DNA from: Amphiura filiformis
Lineage: Eukaryota > Echinodermata > Ophiuroidea > Amphilepidida > Amphiuridae
Assembly: GCF_039555335.1 (NCBI RefSeq)
Contig: NC_092628.1
Coordinates: 69,779,706 to 69,843,705, forward strand
Reading direction: 5' to 3'
Length of the DNA stretch: 64,000 nucleotides
The notes below the pieces were generated by a model. It was not told where the DNA came from. It made no database searches and was given only the letters and a program-made list of their open reading frames with translations. The position numbers were made by a program, and so were the translations under genes. Of this stretch, positions 32,436 to 44,110 are shown piece after piece (within the stretch, counting starts at the first letter, position 1; every line of letters starts with the position of its first letter).

Positions 32436-34268
32436 CAGGTTAACAAAGTTCCTTGTATCTGATCCAGAAAGTTCACTTACTTGTGTACGTTTCAACAACA
32501 CCTGTTGTCTTTATCAACACTTGATTGGTAGTGACTGCTACTGACAACCGACGCTAGAAGTAGTTCCAGCGTTGATCTTAGAGTTGCCAGTTGATTTTCC
32601 TCCAAGAGATTTTTTAGGTCCCTGTTTCAGAAAGTCATCATATATGTGAGATAGTTGGTACTGTCCTTCATCTCTGTTCATGGTGGTGCCCCTCCTCTTT
32701 CTTATTTCTATAGCCTCCTTTATCCAGCGAGTGTATCTATTTTGCTCCGTGCCGATGACCTCAGCTTCCCCCCATCCAATGATGTGATTCTTGTCGACGA
32801 CATGGTCAGTGATGGCCGACTTGTGTGTAGCTGACGGCGATTCCTTTCTACCTGCTCTGGTGGTAACCGTTTTGCTCATTTTCTCTGCCTCACTTCTGTG
32901 CTCTTCTAGTCTTGTGCCAAACTTCCTACCTGTTTCACCTATGTAAGACAAATCGCAGTTCTTGCAGGGTATCTTATATACCGCATCCGTGGTGTTGTTA
33001 GGATCGCGTTTGTCTTTAAGATGTACCAGCTGTTTTCTGAGAGTGTCATGCGGTTTCATCGCAGTAGAAATGTTGTAACTCTTCATGACTCTAGAAATTC
33101 TTTCAGTAACACCCTTAACATAGGGAAGCACAACCATGCCTTTACTTCTGGTCTTGTCATCAGTCTTTTTGTTAACTTTCTTGGGTTTGACACACTGTAA
33201 CTGATCTTTGACCTTCTTAACGGTCCAATCAGGGTACCCGCATGTTCTAAGGGCTTCGTTGACTTTCTCTTCTTCTTCCACTTTGTCTTCCTCTTCAGTC
33301 ACAACGCTGTCTTTCCTGTTGTACAATGTGCGTATCACACCAAGTTTTTGATGTAACGGGTGATGAGACTGATAGTTCAGGTATTGGTCTGTATGTGTTG
33401 GCTTACGATAGACCAGTAGCTTTACAGTGCCGTCGTCCTTTTTCACTATCAGCGTGTCTAGGAACGGGAGGCTACCTTGGGATTCTTGTTCAAAAGTAAA
33501 CTTTATTGACCCCGATTTGTCAACTTGGTTGTTGTGGTCGGTAAGTTGTTGGACGCAATCTTTGTTAATAACCTCTAACACGTCATCCACATAACGCAAC
33601 CATAGCTTTGGTCTACAATCTAAGGGTGCCGTAGCGATCGCCTGCTGTTCAAGAGCTTCCATGAAAATGTTAGCTGCAATCGGAGATACCGGGCTGCCCA
33701 TCGCAGTTGCAAACAGCTGGCGGTAAATTTTACCTCTAAAGGTAAAATATGTGGTAGTTAGTATGAACTCAAGAAGTTCTACCACATCCTCACTTGTTAA
33801 CTTAAACCCTGTCTCTTTGTTGTAAACTCGCAACACGTTTTCTTTCTCCAGTCTACTTTGAACAATGTCTAACACTTGGTCTATGGGTGTGTTGGTGAAT
33901 AAGCTCACCACATCGTGGGAGTTGAGAATGTCTTCCTCATCTATAACCACTTTAGCAAGATCTTCCGACAATTGCTTGGAATTCTTAACATGGTGTTGAG
34001 TATAGTTGTACCAACTATCTCACATATATGATGACTTTCTGAAACAGGGACCTAAAAAATCCCTTGGAGGAAAATCAACTGGCAACTCTAAGATCAACGC
34101 TGGAACTACTTCTAGCGTCGGTTGTCAGTAGCAGTCACTACCAATCAAGTGTTGATAAAGACAACAGGTGTTGTTGAAACGTACACAAGTAAGTGAACTT
34201 TCTGGATCAGATACAAGGAACTTTGTTAACCAGTTTACTATACCGATCCTGATGAATCTGTTTAATCA
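32436..34268 (-). mobile_element. Penelope-like element copy 2, 5'-truncated, inverted 3' end at its head
   Basis: An 11-bp direct duplication TTTCTTTATAC lies at 32425-32435 and 34269-34279; alpha-5 has the single site at about 54,087-54,097. The body reads on the minus strand. Its head (about 34,008-34,268) is an inverted copy of its own 3' end, carrying the same ~40-base extension (ending GATGAATCTGTTTAATCA) as the copy at 9.4 kb. The two copies start their bodies at different RT positions but have inverted heads of nearly identical extent. Confidence 0.95.
32538..34005 (-). CDS. Penelope-like RT-GIY-YIG polyprotein, 5'-truncated, long open frame
   Basis: A continuous frame of about 490 codons runs from the truncation point (YTQHHVKNSKQLSEDL, no ATG; TTG at 33,971 is not a credible start) to the stop after VGCQ. 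In order it shows DVVSLFTNTPI (first catalytic Asp), ATAMGSPVSPIAANIF, RYVDDVL (catalytic pair) and GSLPFLDTLI, then an acidic linker EEEDKVEEEEK. The GIY-YIG endonuclease follows (IPCKNCDLSYIGETGR, RLEEHRSEAEK, ITDHVVDKNHIIGW, NRDEGQY). In the family the RT and endonuclease act together in target-primed retrotransposition. N-terminal RT regions are missing, so this copy is not autonomous, but the absence of stops marks a recent insertion. Confidence 0.93.
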
Positions 34269-34394
34269 TTTCTTTATACAAATATTGATGGCAATAAGGC
34301 CACAATTATTATAATGCCGTACCCCGTCACATAAAATATTTACCTAATAAATATTGAGTGGTACAAATGAACCGATAAAAATCGCTTCCCATTC

Positions 34395-34545
34395 GTTCGA
34401 TCGGACATCCGGGAACATTTTCCCCTTCGTCCCCTTTGCACAAGCGCTCGCATAGCAACCAGCTCGAGGAAGGGGAACTGCACATGCGTACACTGGTTTT
34501 ACAAGGCTATTTCCCCTTTGTGACGTCAGCCCGACCAAGAGAGTA
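34395..34545. other. ~150-bp segment absent from alpha-5
   Basis: In alpha-5 GCTTCCCATACTAATCAGC is continuous at about 54,735; here GC-richer text (TTCCCCTTCGTCCCC, GTGACGTCAGCCC) intervenes after CGCTTCCCAT. No inverted termini or TSD could be recognised. Confidence 0.5.
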
Positions 34546-34648
34546 CTAATTAGCATTAGACAAGATAGCAAATATTCGAATCTCCTATCATTCTCACATG
34601 AGATTCCATTTGGATGTAAATCTTCCAATGTCGGATATATTCTCACAG

Positions 34649-34670
34649 TTGGATTGAAATAACAATGAAA
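34649..34670 (+). pseudogene. candidate micro-exon B, alpha-3 copy, donor lost
   Basis: The 22-base core TTGGATTGAAATAACAATGA plus AA follows TTCTCACAG, but the next bases are CTAATAC instead of GTAATAC. Confidence 0.25.
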
Positions 34671-35142
34671 CTAATACAAATACATGCAATAAATTCATCC
34701 CATAACTTTGACTTCATACATTTAACTTTGTTATCTTAACAAATTCAGTGGCTTTGAATATTAAAAGCATTTCTTACAAGCAGTATCGGATGTTTTCATG
34801 TGTAAAGCTCAGATTTAAGGTGCATATTTTTCAGCTACCATATCATACTTATAAGAGGCCATTGCGGGTTACGACTAGAATGTATTCTAAAGCTGCACCT
34901 GCAAGATTACCAAATCTAACCAAGTGAAAGAAGGTTTGAGAGCCTTGTTCGAGTCGAGCATACCTGAAATTGGAATACCCTCAAGTATCAATCACAATTT
35001 GTTTTGACCCTGTTACGTTTACCTTGTACCGGGACAGCTGAATCTTATCCTATCTACCATCTCTACTTTATTCCTGCTTTGCTTTATCATGTAACATACA
35101 GTCAACTAAGAGGGGTGACCGAGAGACTCATCGACGAACATA

Positions 35143-35147
35143 TGAAA

Positions 35148-35195
<48 letters not shown>

Positions 35196-35196
35196 A

Positions 35197-35232
<36 letters not shown>

Positions 35233-35345
35233 AAAAATAAAGAAAGAAAGAAAAAATAAAGAAAGCAAGAAAAAAGAAAGAAAGAAAGTAAAAATGAAAA
35301 AGAAAGAAAGAATGAAAAAAAGAAAGAAAGAAAGAAAAAAGTGTG
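35143..35345 (+). repeat. (GAAA)n microsatellite, imperfect
   Basis: A long GAAA run with AAAAAATAAAG and other interruptions. It produces spurious lysine-rich (plus) and phenylalanine/serine-rich (minus) frames. The same site in alpha-5 (55,366-55,445) is much shorter. Confidence 0.97.
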
Positions 35346-36024
35346 AAAGAAAGAAACGATTAGAATATAGAAGAAGATATGGACAGAAAGATCAATAAAA
35401 ATCAGAGAAAGAAAATGCAGGGTAAGAGAGAGGGTAGAAAGAGAGATGTTAAGACGTAAAGACAAGGTGCAGTAAGAAATGGGGAATAATGAATGTATCA
35501 ATGTCAAACATGTGTTGCAACTGCGTACACATAAACTGAAAGGAAAAACTAATGTTTTATTTAACATATCTTGTCTTCCCTTCAAGTTCATGTATTTTAC
35601 AAATCACTCCAGGGTTTGCTTTTAGAAGTATGTTTCATTCTCCTTAACCTTTCAAATGTTAGCAGTGTATTATTATCAATATTCATGAAAAGATATTCAT
35701 TTACAAGTAAATCAACTTTTGTTTATAGATTTTTTTATCCACTATATCTATCTCGTGCATTTAAATTGAGTTTTTAATATACGTGACGTGAGTGGGACGA
35801 CGATACCTATTATATACAGGGCATTTCACTTTTGCCATTTAAAGAGCTTTATCTAAGTTTTAGGTGTTCAGGTAAAATAAACATTATGCGATGACGATAT
35901 ATTGTAACCCTTGTATGTAGCTTTCACGCTTATTATCATGGAGTGATACAATAGTTGGCCACCGAGAGATACATCGCACCACATAACAATAAACATTGTG
36001 GTTGAAGTCCAAGTTTTGGATTTA

Positions 36025-36183
36025 AGAAATAAAGGGTAATGCATTATCCTTTACACGAAAAGAATGTGTCCGAGGCAGTAAAAACGTAAATAATGAGGCG
36101 CAGCCGAACCCATTATTTAAACGTTTTTACTGCCGAGGACACATTATTTGCGTGTAAAGGATAATGCTGCACCCTTTATTTCT
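36025..36183. mobile_element. palindromic MITE, AGAAATAAAGGGT termini
   Basis: The left AGAAATAAAGGGTAATGCAT with CCTTTACACG pairs with the right CGTGTAAAGGATAATGC and ACCCTTTATTTCT. The inner AGGCAGTAAAAACGT / ACGTTTTTACTGCC also pairs, around GAGGCGCAGCCGAACC. Alpha-5 lacks the block. Confidence 0.75.
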
Positions 36184-36527
36184 ATTCTATTACCACAAAA
36201 TAGTGCGATTTAAAGAGAAAATATCACATTTTTTGCCCAAATATTACAAGTTGTTTACCTTGTTTGAGCGCCTACGCGTAGCCAAAGCGTAAGTGATAGC
36301 GATATTGCAGAACGCGTAACCAAGCGTAATACTCTGCGTAGAATGCGTAGAATGCGTAACGACGCTAATATACTGCATCGCGCATTGCTGTGCGCCGTGA
36401 TGCGAGAAGAACATAAAGTTCGTTGCCCTGGCCACTTTATTGCTAATTAATGGTCTTTCACGTGACGCGTTTCAACAAATCACAGTGTGCGATTTTGAAT
36501 AATGGGTCGTGGGGGTAATAGAATAGA
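36184..36527. mobile_element. second inverted-repeat unit adjoining the palindrome
   Basis: TCTATTCTATTACCAC at the left and GTGGGGGTAATAGAATAGA at the right are inverted complements apart from the run of G. Between them lies CGCGTAACG-rich text, including GAATGCGTAGAATGCGTAACG. The composite 36,025-36,527 is absent from alpha-5, where GATTAGAGTTTAATTG is continuous at about 56,845. Confidence 0.6.
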
Positions 36528-36763
36528 GTTTAATTGATTCTTACTAAAATTCCCCAGCAAAGGAGAAAAGTAAAAACAAGTTATTAAACTTTTCTTTTTC
36601 TATACAAAACAGGTTAACACCAACTCTAATCATAAAAACAGTTGTTTATTTCATGTCTTTGCATCGCCTTAAATATGTTAAAGGTAAATTTACAAAAATA
36701 AGACCTTCCAACGTCTCCTCAACAATTTCCTGGTAACATCCCACGTATCCTCCTTCCATTTAG

Positions 36764-36890
36764 TCGCAGTGTCCACTATGTGTAGCCATCGACTATATTA
36801 AACGCCAATGCATAAACTTATGGAGACAGCTAATGTTTCAATGGACTTCAGTTAAGTGCTTGTTTATTTACCTTTTAAGTGTACAGACAA
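36764..36890 (+). pseudogene. candidate exon C, alpha-3 copy, frameshifted
   Basis: After CTTCCATTTAG the frame starts SQCPLCVAIDYIKRQC. A one-base deletion (CAATGCATAAAC versus CAATGTAATAAAC) then shifts it, so it reads on past the ancestral stop to a TAG near 36,893. This is a decayed version of the alpha-1 exon. Confidence 0.3.
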
Positions 36891-38071
36891 ACTAGACATA
36901 ATAGCATTGCAAGCTATGGATCGTGGTGCTTGGAAAAGCTTTGTAGTCACCTATTCCGCAGTCAAATGACATGAACTAATGATGTACAGATAAACATGAG
37001 ATGACATTGATTACAAATGAAACACACATTCTTGTATAAAAACTTGTAAAAAAGGTGACCTCTACCAGACGATCAGGTCATCAGCACGTACCTGAGATTG
37101 CAATTCATTTGCATTGCATTCTATAAATGAAAAAAACAAATGTACTGAAGTGTCCGAATAAGATCTTTTGATCAAAAATCTAAGGACATCATCTAACTTC
37201 ACAATGATATACGACCTTTATAGTATGAGTGAATGAGTATGTGGATCCCGAGATGTTGATGCCATACGCAGATTGTAGTTTTTGTATTAGTTTATGTATC
37301 ACAATATTGAACCGGATGGAAGCCGCTTACACAAGGCTTCCTACAACCAGTGACAATAATTATTATAAAGGATGAAGGTGATTTTTTCTGTGACACCCAG
37401 TGATTGGAAATTCAGCGTTTATGATATGGGGTAATATAATACAAAAGTCAGCAAGGCATATTCTGTTTGCCTCACTCTCTTAGTCCAAAATAGTGATACA
37501 CCATAATGATCAAACATATTACACCAACACTCACCCTCCCCTCACACCCGCATTCACGTTTTCTCGGTTTTTCTTTCATAAGTTCTTCCAATACTCCAAT
37601 ACCTTTCTTCAAACTCACCCCACACCCCTGCGCTCACCACGGCGTTAGGATCCTACACCAGTGTTCTTGTCCCCAACAACCTTGGGCACTAAATTGTTGA
37701 ATAAACGCCCAATCCATTTTTCTTTGGTAAATTATTTATTTCATCAAGAAATTTGTAGTTAAGTTTGTTCTCCCAGAAGATGCATAAAGGTACACAAAAC
37801 CCAGAATCATATTTCCAAGAAAAATGCTTTGAAAATGCCAAACATGTATCGTCGAAGTAGTCCATGGAATAACACTTCACATTTTTAACATTTCCATCTT
37901 CGATGACCTATCAGTTCACTAATTAGCTATGTGAAATATGTAAACGCTTGCAAAATATATCAGTAGTAAAGATCAGCAGTATAGTACTTTTTGATTGATT
38001 CTATTATGCATCAAATAACAGTAAAAGGCTGTGATTGCATACTCGGTTTAAACGTATCAGTGGGTACATTC

Positions 38072-39324
38072 CCTCATTTCAAATATATAGTTTTGGTTTC
38101 TCTATTGTTCAGAAACCAAAAATCAAGGGATTAAAATGTCGAGATGAACGGGTATGCAATCATAACACTATTGTGCTGGGAGGACACAAGAGGGTATATA
38201 TAATCAAAAGTATAATGGCCTATAACCATACGTATATAATAGCCTATTGTGCTAACATTTTCATTATCGATATCTATCAACGCGGGCGACTTTTGATGCT
38301 CTCTGCCGTAGGTGGCACACTTCCATGACACCATAAAATTACACCCGAGTTCCGAGATTCGTTTGATAAGTTATGCATAGACATCGTTGAGACATAAAGG
38401 ATGGATATATACGAGGCCTAGGCCTACATGTAGAAATCATGTGCATATATTGAGGGGTGGGGGGGGGGGAGTGTTTTGTTTATTTGTCTGAAATATAAAC
38501 GATGCATGATGATTTGATTATGAATTAGATTATTCCCCGGAAAGCACAACCCATACCTCTTACCTATGTTCCATCCGCCACCTATATATAACCTCCTCCC
38601 TCCCCCCTCCCCACACTCGATATCGACTCTTCCCTATTATTCCACTCCACTCTTGAGCCCCCCTCTCCCCTCCTCCCTTCCCACTTCCAATGCTCTCTCC
38701 CCTCTGTTTCTCTTTCTCCCTTACCCTTACCCCTCCCCCACACACACACCCTCTTTCCCTGTCGATCTCTTTTCTCTCTCTCTTCCCAAATAAATAAATT
38801 GAATAAAAGTCAGTTTAAACCAGATTTCTATGATATTGATCTTCCGTCATGCGACATGCACATAAATAGAGTTGTGTATAATAGTGTTTATATCACTGAA
38901 GTCATAATCTGTCAAGTGTCTGTTGTAATGTCTGTGGAAATATTTCGATGGTCTATATATTTTCACAGTGAAATCAACTTAGGCTATTTCGTAGTCTCAA
39001 GTCAATGCTTTCAAACTAAATCAATGCTTTCAAATGTAGACTGCTTTGTTCGACTTCTCTGCTCGTGAATATTGCACTGCGAAATTTAAACATTTCTTTT
39101 GTATACTTAGATCAGGTAACTCGAAAATCCTGTAATTTTATTCGTCACACCACTTATAAGAAACTGAAACCAAAACCGAAACTACCTGTCACAAATGTTT
39201 AGTTTTAAACAAAAGGTAGAAACAATGAGTTCGATATCTTGTGATTCAAGTGGTTAGGCAGGACAATAGGAAACCACGTGACCAAAACCAAAACCAAAAC
39301 TAAAACTCAATATTTGAAATGAGG
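38072..39324. mobile_element. 1.25-kb element with CCTCATTTCAAATAT termini
   Basis: Beta-2 reads GTGGGTACATTGCCTGC without interruption (about 14,620). Here CCTCATTTCAAATAT...ATATTTGAAATGAGG intervenes with CATT on both sides. Next to the ends, ATAGTTTTGGTTTC and CCAAAACCAAAACTAAAAC extend the symmetry loosely. No transposase was recognised; an 89-codon frame at 38,799-39,068 has no motif. Confidence 0.8.
38575..38790 (+). repeat. polypyrimidine tract, ~215 bases
   Basis: A strongly strand-asymmetric C/T run (for example CCTCCTCCCTCCCCCCTCCC and CTCTCTCTCTTCCC) with few purines lies inside the 1.25-kb element. Confidence 0.9.
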
Positions 39325-39588
39325 CATTGCCTGCTAGTTTGATGTCTCGCCTAAAGTCATTCAAAGTAAATACCTTTACGAGGAAATGTAGTAGCAATTA
39401 ATCTTAATTCTAAAGCGTGTTACGGTTATCGTTCACTGCGCTTTCTTTTGACGTCATTGAATGGTACCTTTCACATACTGAATGATATATATGTTGCAGA
39501 GTGTATTAACGTATAGATGTAATGACCTAATCAAAATAGCTACACACTTTAAGAAGGGGAGCTCGAACGTCACTCTTGATAATCTTGC

Positions 39589-39910
39589 ATGTCACTATTT
39601 ATTCGTTTAATGACGAATGCAGAAAAAGCATTAAAATCGATCTTGTCTATTGGTTCTGCGTTAGATAATATATTTCTCAAGTTGGTAATTGCATGCGCCC
39701 TTTACCGAACGGTTCAAGCACATATTAACCAATATATCTCCCTATACCAAACAAACAAAAAAAGCCATTGATAACGAAATCTTTACCGAGGCGAAACAAT
39801 ACATCAGACAGTGCGCCACTGATTTACATAGTGGTCAAGCTCAGCAGTTCACAAGTAAAGTTCCCCAGCTTGCACGTATCCGGCATTTTTTTTCTAGAAG
39901 ATTAGTGTAA
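39589..39910 (+). pseudogene. candidate helical ORF, beta-4 copy, frameshifted
   Basis: Counterpart of 14,922-15,215. A longer N-terminus is open here (MSLFIRLMTNAEKALKS), then LDNIFLKLVIACALYRTVQ. An enlarged A-rich run (ACCAAACAAACAAAAAAAGC) then shifts the frame, and the remainder (KAIDNEIFTEAKQYIRQC) continues in another frame to 39,910. After CTAGAAG the sequence joins text found at 18,076 in beta-2, evidently a deletion junction that supplies a donor-like GTGTAAGTAAC. Confidence 0.3.
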
Positions 39911-40652
39911 GTAACATTTGATCCATAATGGACAAAATTTAGATAAAGCTATCACGAATTTGCTTGGAAATCAAAGCACAGTGCAAATAGGGCCATTATC
40001 GTCAATCAGCTGTGTTGAACAAGAGTCTTTGGGAGATCTCTTTTACAACTTTATACATGTTATAACAGACTAAGAATAGACTGAAGGCAATATTTGTCTT
40101 TGTAAATGTATGTGCGGTTTAAGGAGGACCTTGGCACACATTTTGGCACAAGCTCGATACGATTGACTTCATATTGTGGGATTCTTTCATAATAAGTACA
40201 AATTCTACTTGGAAAATCGGCTGTCACAATATCCTTTTAAAGTGAGATTCATAAACATTTCCTCTTGGCGTAAGACGCGTAAATGCATAAAAACGATTAA
40301 TGGGATTCTTGTTGCATTTCGCTACTACCGATATCAGAAAAACACACTGAACAAAAAACATAACTGTTTTGCCAGATGGAAAATCTGTCTTTCTTTGCTC
40401 TCTTTTTCCGCCTATGTAAACACGGTGCGGCATTATAGCTCAAAAATACCTGATTTCGCTAAACTATTGAATACATTTAAATATTATTCGGAATATGATA
40501 AAGTTCTAAATCATGAGATCGTTCCTAACATGATTACATACTAAAACAACATGATAACGATTGCATTATTTGGTTACTTTCGTTTGGTTATTTTCCTTTA
40601 AAGCCATTCCACTAGCTAGGGATCTGCCTGACTAATGGGTTTCTTCTATTAG

Positions 40653-40767
40653 CTTTGTCAATTTTTTGGATGTCTATTTTGTAATCGATCCGCGTGTACT
40701 CAAGAGACTGTGAGGTTGTATGAATTGCTAATGTGGGCTAATGTTTCTGCGATAACGATTTCAACAG
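40653..40767 (+). pseudogene. candidate exon A, beta-4 copy
   Basis: Nearly identical to beta-2 (two base differences), with intact acceptor and donor and an open frame (LCQFFGCLFCNRSAC, then YELLMWANVS). It has the same one-base-shorter exit as beta-2. Confidence 0.28.
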
Positions 40768-41251
40768 GTAATGTTTGTATTCAGTTTATGTAGAGTAACA
40801 ATATAGCTTGTCAGGTGAACAAATGGACATATGTGTAATATGTATCTCTATATCAGTCTGTGGAAAATAAACTGTACGGTATAATGTAGTTTTCTGTGGA
40901 AAGTGGAAAAATAAACTATACATCATAAATTTGATTTGATTTCATTTGATGTAGTTTTGAGTTGATAAAATATGAATATTATTTCGTTATTAGTGTATTC
41001 CAATTACAAGCTGATCAAAACTGCTTTACGAATGTGTTTTTTATTTAACTTGTCAGTACTCTGAATGTTCAATAAATTTTGTATTTCAACACAAGTTTCA
41101 ACATCTTTGACGTATTAACCCTAAAGCCCAGAGCTCAACCATAAAGCATAAAGGTTTGATGTTGACAACCAATGTAGGACCAACATCATTTTGTCTGAGT
41201 AGGCTAATGTTGACCCAACGCTGCAACCCCAATGTAGGGCCAACATTGATA

Positions 41252-41395
41252 TAAAATTGGATCGATTGAGCCCATATTTATCGGTCTCGCTATGAGTTTT
41301 AAAATATTAGACGAGACGTAGTCGAGTCCAATATTTTATAACTCATAGCGAGACCAATAAATATTGAGCGTAAAGCATCCAATTGTATCATTATT
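41252..41395. mobile_element. palindromic MITE (ATTGGATCGATT family), beta-4 copy
   Basis: Same element and same position in the unit as 19,424-19,567, with minor substitutions (TTTATCGGTCTCGCTATGAG). Confidence 0.75.
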
Positions 41396-41920
41396 ATGAG
41401 TTGGAACCAATATTTTCACACAATTGGATTCATCAAAACATAATAATGAACCAATATTGGACAATGTCGATCGGGGTTTCCCTGCCAGGCTGTATCAAAA
41501 TTGACCAAAATGTTACAAATATTTGCTGTTAATGTATACTGTGATTGCATTAAGTTTTACACTCCCTCGCTATCTATTTTACTTCGAACAAAAATTATCT
41601 GGTTAAAGTCACTTACTTTAATGAACTTACCGAGAATCGAACCAGGAACCTCTCGATTGGCAGTCTGCTGCTCTACATTTAGAGCTATTAGAACTAATAC
41701 ATTTGATGAAGTGTTTTAAGTTAAGGAATTATGTTGATGCCGAAACTTGGCAACGCCCAATTTTTTAAGGGATATCGACCAAATAATTTATCAAAAATTA
41801 TAGCGCAATAAATGAATAAGTATCTTTACTTACTACAAGTAGTAGTATCATTATACATTATTAGTATTTCCTTAATAAAATAAAATAAATTATTTATTTA
41901 TATATTTATTTATTTATTTA

Positions 41921-42544
41921 GTAGTTGTACAGAAAATGACAGTTAAAATGTTACATGTTTTTAGCAGTAACTGGCAGTTTCATGCTGCACACGTCCATAT
42001 AGGATGGCAACAATCATCAGACTGATATACCAAGAAACTTAACTCTTAACAAGCGCTCCGAACTCATCTCCAATTGCAGGCACAGAAATAAGCACAAACT
42101 GGAACAATTCAGCATCACCTAGCAACTTTTCACCTGGCAACACCTCCAGCACAGAACTGATTTGTTGCAATCAATAATTGATTTTATGTATTCTTATGTA
42201 TTCTCTTGATCAATAATGTTTTTTTGTTGTAAAATGAACTTGTTTTATCAGTCTGATGATTGTTGCCATCCTATTCGCCACTTGCACGGTTCCGCCATTA
42301 TGCACTATGTGCGGGAGAGCCTCGAACTGGCAGCATACATGAATGGGAATTGAACCAGTCATATAACATTCTGTGTAAGGTTACGTAATTCTTCCTTTCA
42401 TGTATGCTGCCAGTTCGAGGCTCTCCCCATATAGTGCATAATGGCGGAACCGTGCAAGTGGCGAATATGGACGTGTGCAGCATGAAACTGCCAGTTACTG
42501 CTAAAAACATGTAACATTTTAACTGTCATTTTCTGTACAACTAC
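41921..42544. mobile_element. hairpin MITE with ~145-bp arms, interrupted by another MITE
   Basis: The right arm (42,399-42,544) is the inverted complement of the left arm, GTAGTTGTACAGAAAATGAC onward. The left arm is split: 41,921-42,000 and 42,273-42,341, with 272 bases inserted between. The arms surround a loop of about 57 bases (GGGAATTGAACCAGTCATAT...). It lies at the edge of a (TTTA)n tract and is absent from beta-2. Confidence 0.9.
42001..42272. mobile_element. nested 272-bp MITE, AGGATGGCAACAATCATC termini
   Basis: AGGATGGCAACAATCATCAG plus ACTGATA at the left is the exact inverted complement of the right end (TATCAGTCTGATGATTGTTG plus CCATCCT). Removing it and one AT restores GTCCATATTCGCCAC, the text seen in the intact right arm of the host element. 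The insertion point and 2-bp duplication are thereby shown internally. Confidence 0.9.
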
Positions 42545-42604
42545 TAGAACGCTCTTCAATAAAGAATTGAGCACTTTCTCCTGGCAGTTTTTCACTTACG
42601 CTGA

Positions 42605-42608
42605 ATAT

Positions 42609-42695
<87 letters not shown>

Positions 42696-42697
42696 GC
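42605..42697 (+). repeat. (TTTA)n microsatellite
   Basis: About 23 uninterrupted TTTA units, the expanded counterpart of the tract at 24,959-25,035. Confidence 0.97.
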
Positions 42698-43072
42698 ATT
42701 TCTTTATAGATTGGCCAAACGTTTGACTGTTAATGCCGATTGCAGCACTTTCTGACATTGAACCAATGTTGCCCTAAAGTTATTAACCTATCCCCAAATT
42801 GGGCCAACGTTGAATTGCCAACGCCGACTGTTCATCACTTTCTGATGTTGAATCAATGTATAAACATTACAAATATGGTATAAAAAATCAGGTTTGAAAC
42901 ATAATGGCTTTAATATATGGTGTAAACTACCTGATAGAACACTGAGCAAATAACAACTAACTCGCTTGCCATACTAATCAGAATGAGACAAGATCAGAGA
43001 TAGCTACTATTTGAATACCGTATCCTATAACTCTCACGTAAAGCTTTCAACGTCGGATTTATATTCTCAAAG

Positions 43073-43094
43073 TTGGATTGAAATAACAATGAAA
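43073..43094 (+). pseudogene. candidate micro-exon B, beta-4 copy
   Basis: TTGGATTGAAATAACAATGA plus AA between TTCTCAAAG and GTAATG. In the phase handed on by exon A of this unit it reads into TAA. Confidence 0.2.
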
Positions 43095-43485
43095 GTAATG
43101 CAAATAATAAATCGATCCCATTAAATTGATTTTCTCCTAAATATGGCTGGAAATTACTATTTCAACCTAACTAAAAAGTACATCTCTTGCAATAATTTTA
43201 CAAAAGCAAAATGAAAGTCACGGATTTCATTTTTAAAACCTGTGTTGGGCCTCACCACCCCATGGTCATATTTTGATGGTCTGTCTTACACCCGGATAAA
43301 AAGTGTATAACTTTAATGAGCGCAAAGGATAGTCTTAAGACATTTTCGCATAACACGCATGTATTTTATCAACCCCCTTCGTAGGACTAGGGTAAAAGTA
43401 TTGACTTAAATGAGACCTTCAAACATATCTTCTAATTCGTTGAACCATTTCCTTGTAACACCCCACGTATCCTCTTTCCATTTAG

Positions 43486-43575
43486 GATCACAGTGTATAC
43501 TGTAGTTATCGAGCAGAGTGAACGACAATGTAATAAACTTATTGAGACAGCTAATGTTTCAATGTACTCGAGTTA
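43486..43575 (+). pseudogene. candidate exon C, beta-4 copy
   Basis: After CTTTCCATTTAG and one base, the frame reads ITVYTVVIEQSERQC and NKLIETANVSMYSS to TAA at 43,573-43,575, the same stop as alpha-1. It is two bases shorter before the shared IEQS text, so it needs two carried bases. That is what exons A and B of this unit would supply, but the join contains a stop in micro-exon B. Confidence 0.28.
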
Positions 43576-43867
43576 AGTGCTTGAGGCCGGCAAAAGATAC
43601 AATTTTGCTTCTCCCTGGACAAATCAGTTGCGCAAAATACTTTACCAGGTCTCATAATCAATATATTTCAGTTCAACCTCAACAAAGTAGTTTTAAACAA
43701 AGAGTACCCCAGAGGACTTGAGAAGGTTACTACTTTTGAGAGACCCCTTTTGACTACATGCATGATGCTTTAACTCGGCTTGCTCTCTTGTTTTATCATT
43801 AAGTGTTTTTGATATGGATAACACTTCATTAATTTTTCACTACATTCTATAAAATACAAACAAAAAT

Positions 43868-44110
43868 GTGATGTGATCAAGCAAAATCAGTCGGAACTCG
43901 GAAATATTGATTTTGAGATAATAGCCAAAAAGGAAATATTTCCTTTTGTTTCCTGTTGTTTTGTAAACTCTTTAATTGCTCATATATTAAGAACTGGTTG
44001 TTCAATTTCAATGGGGTTTTCTACAAAATACAGCTTTGTAAATGCTTTTTACTATCCTATAAAAAATTTAATATTTTCGAGTTCCGACTGATCTTGCTTG
44101 ATCGAATCAC
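43868..44110. mobile_element. MITE, GTGATG-GATCAAGC family, beta-4 ancestral copy
   Basis: Counterpart of 26,230-26,480 at the same place in the unit, a few bases shorter. AAAT lies on both sides. Confidence 0.9.

Larger units (their letters stand above)
14018..37334 (+). repeat. ~23-kb segmental duplication, left copy (beta-2 plus alpha-3)
   Basis: The block starts at AGGCTTCCTACAACCAGTG and matches 37,335 to about 59,200 in order and orientation. Anchor pairs: 14,640/39,335; 18,844/40,653; 25,850/43,485; 28,140/45,354; 30,905/51,611; 34,860/55,065; 36,764/58,297. Matching stretches are nearly identical (exon A of the two beta copies differs at two of 115 bases). Changing offsets are explained by the insertions listed separately. 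Confidence 0.9.

Noticed and set aside
35004..35591. Lysine-rich plus-strand and Phe/Ser-rich minus-strand ORFs
   Set aside because: Both are translations of the (GAAA)n microsatellite and have no independent coding support.
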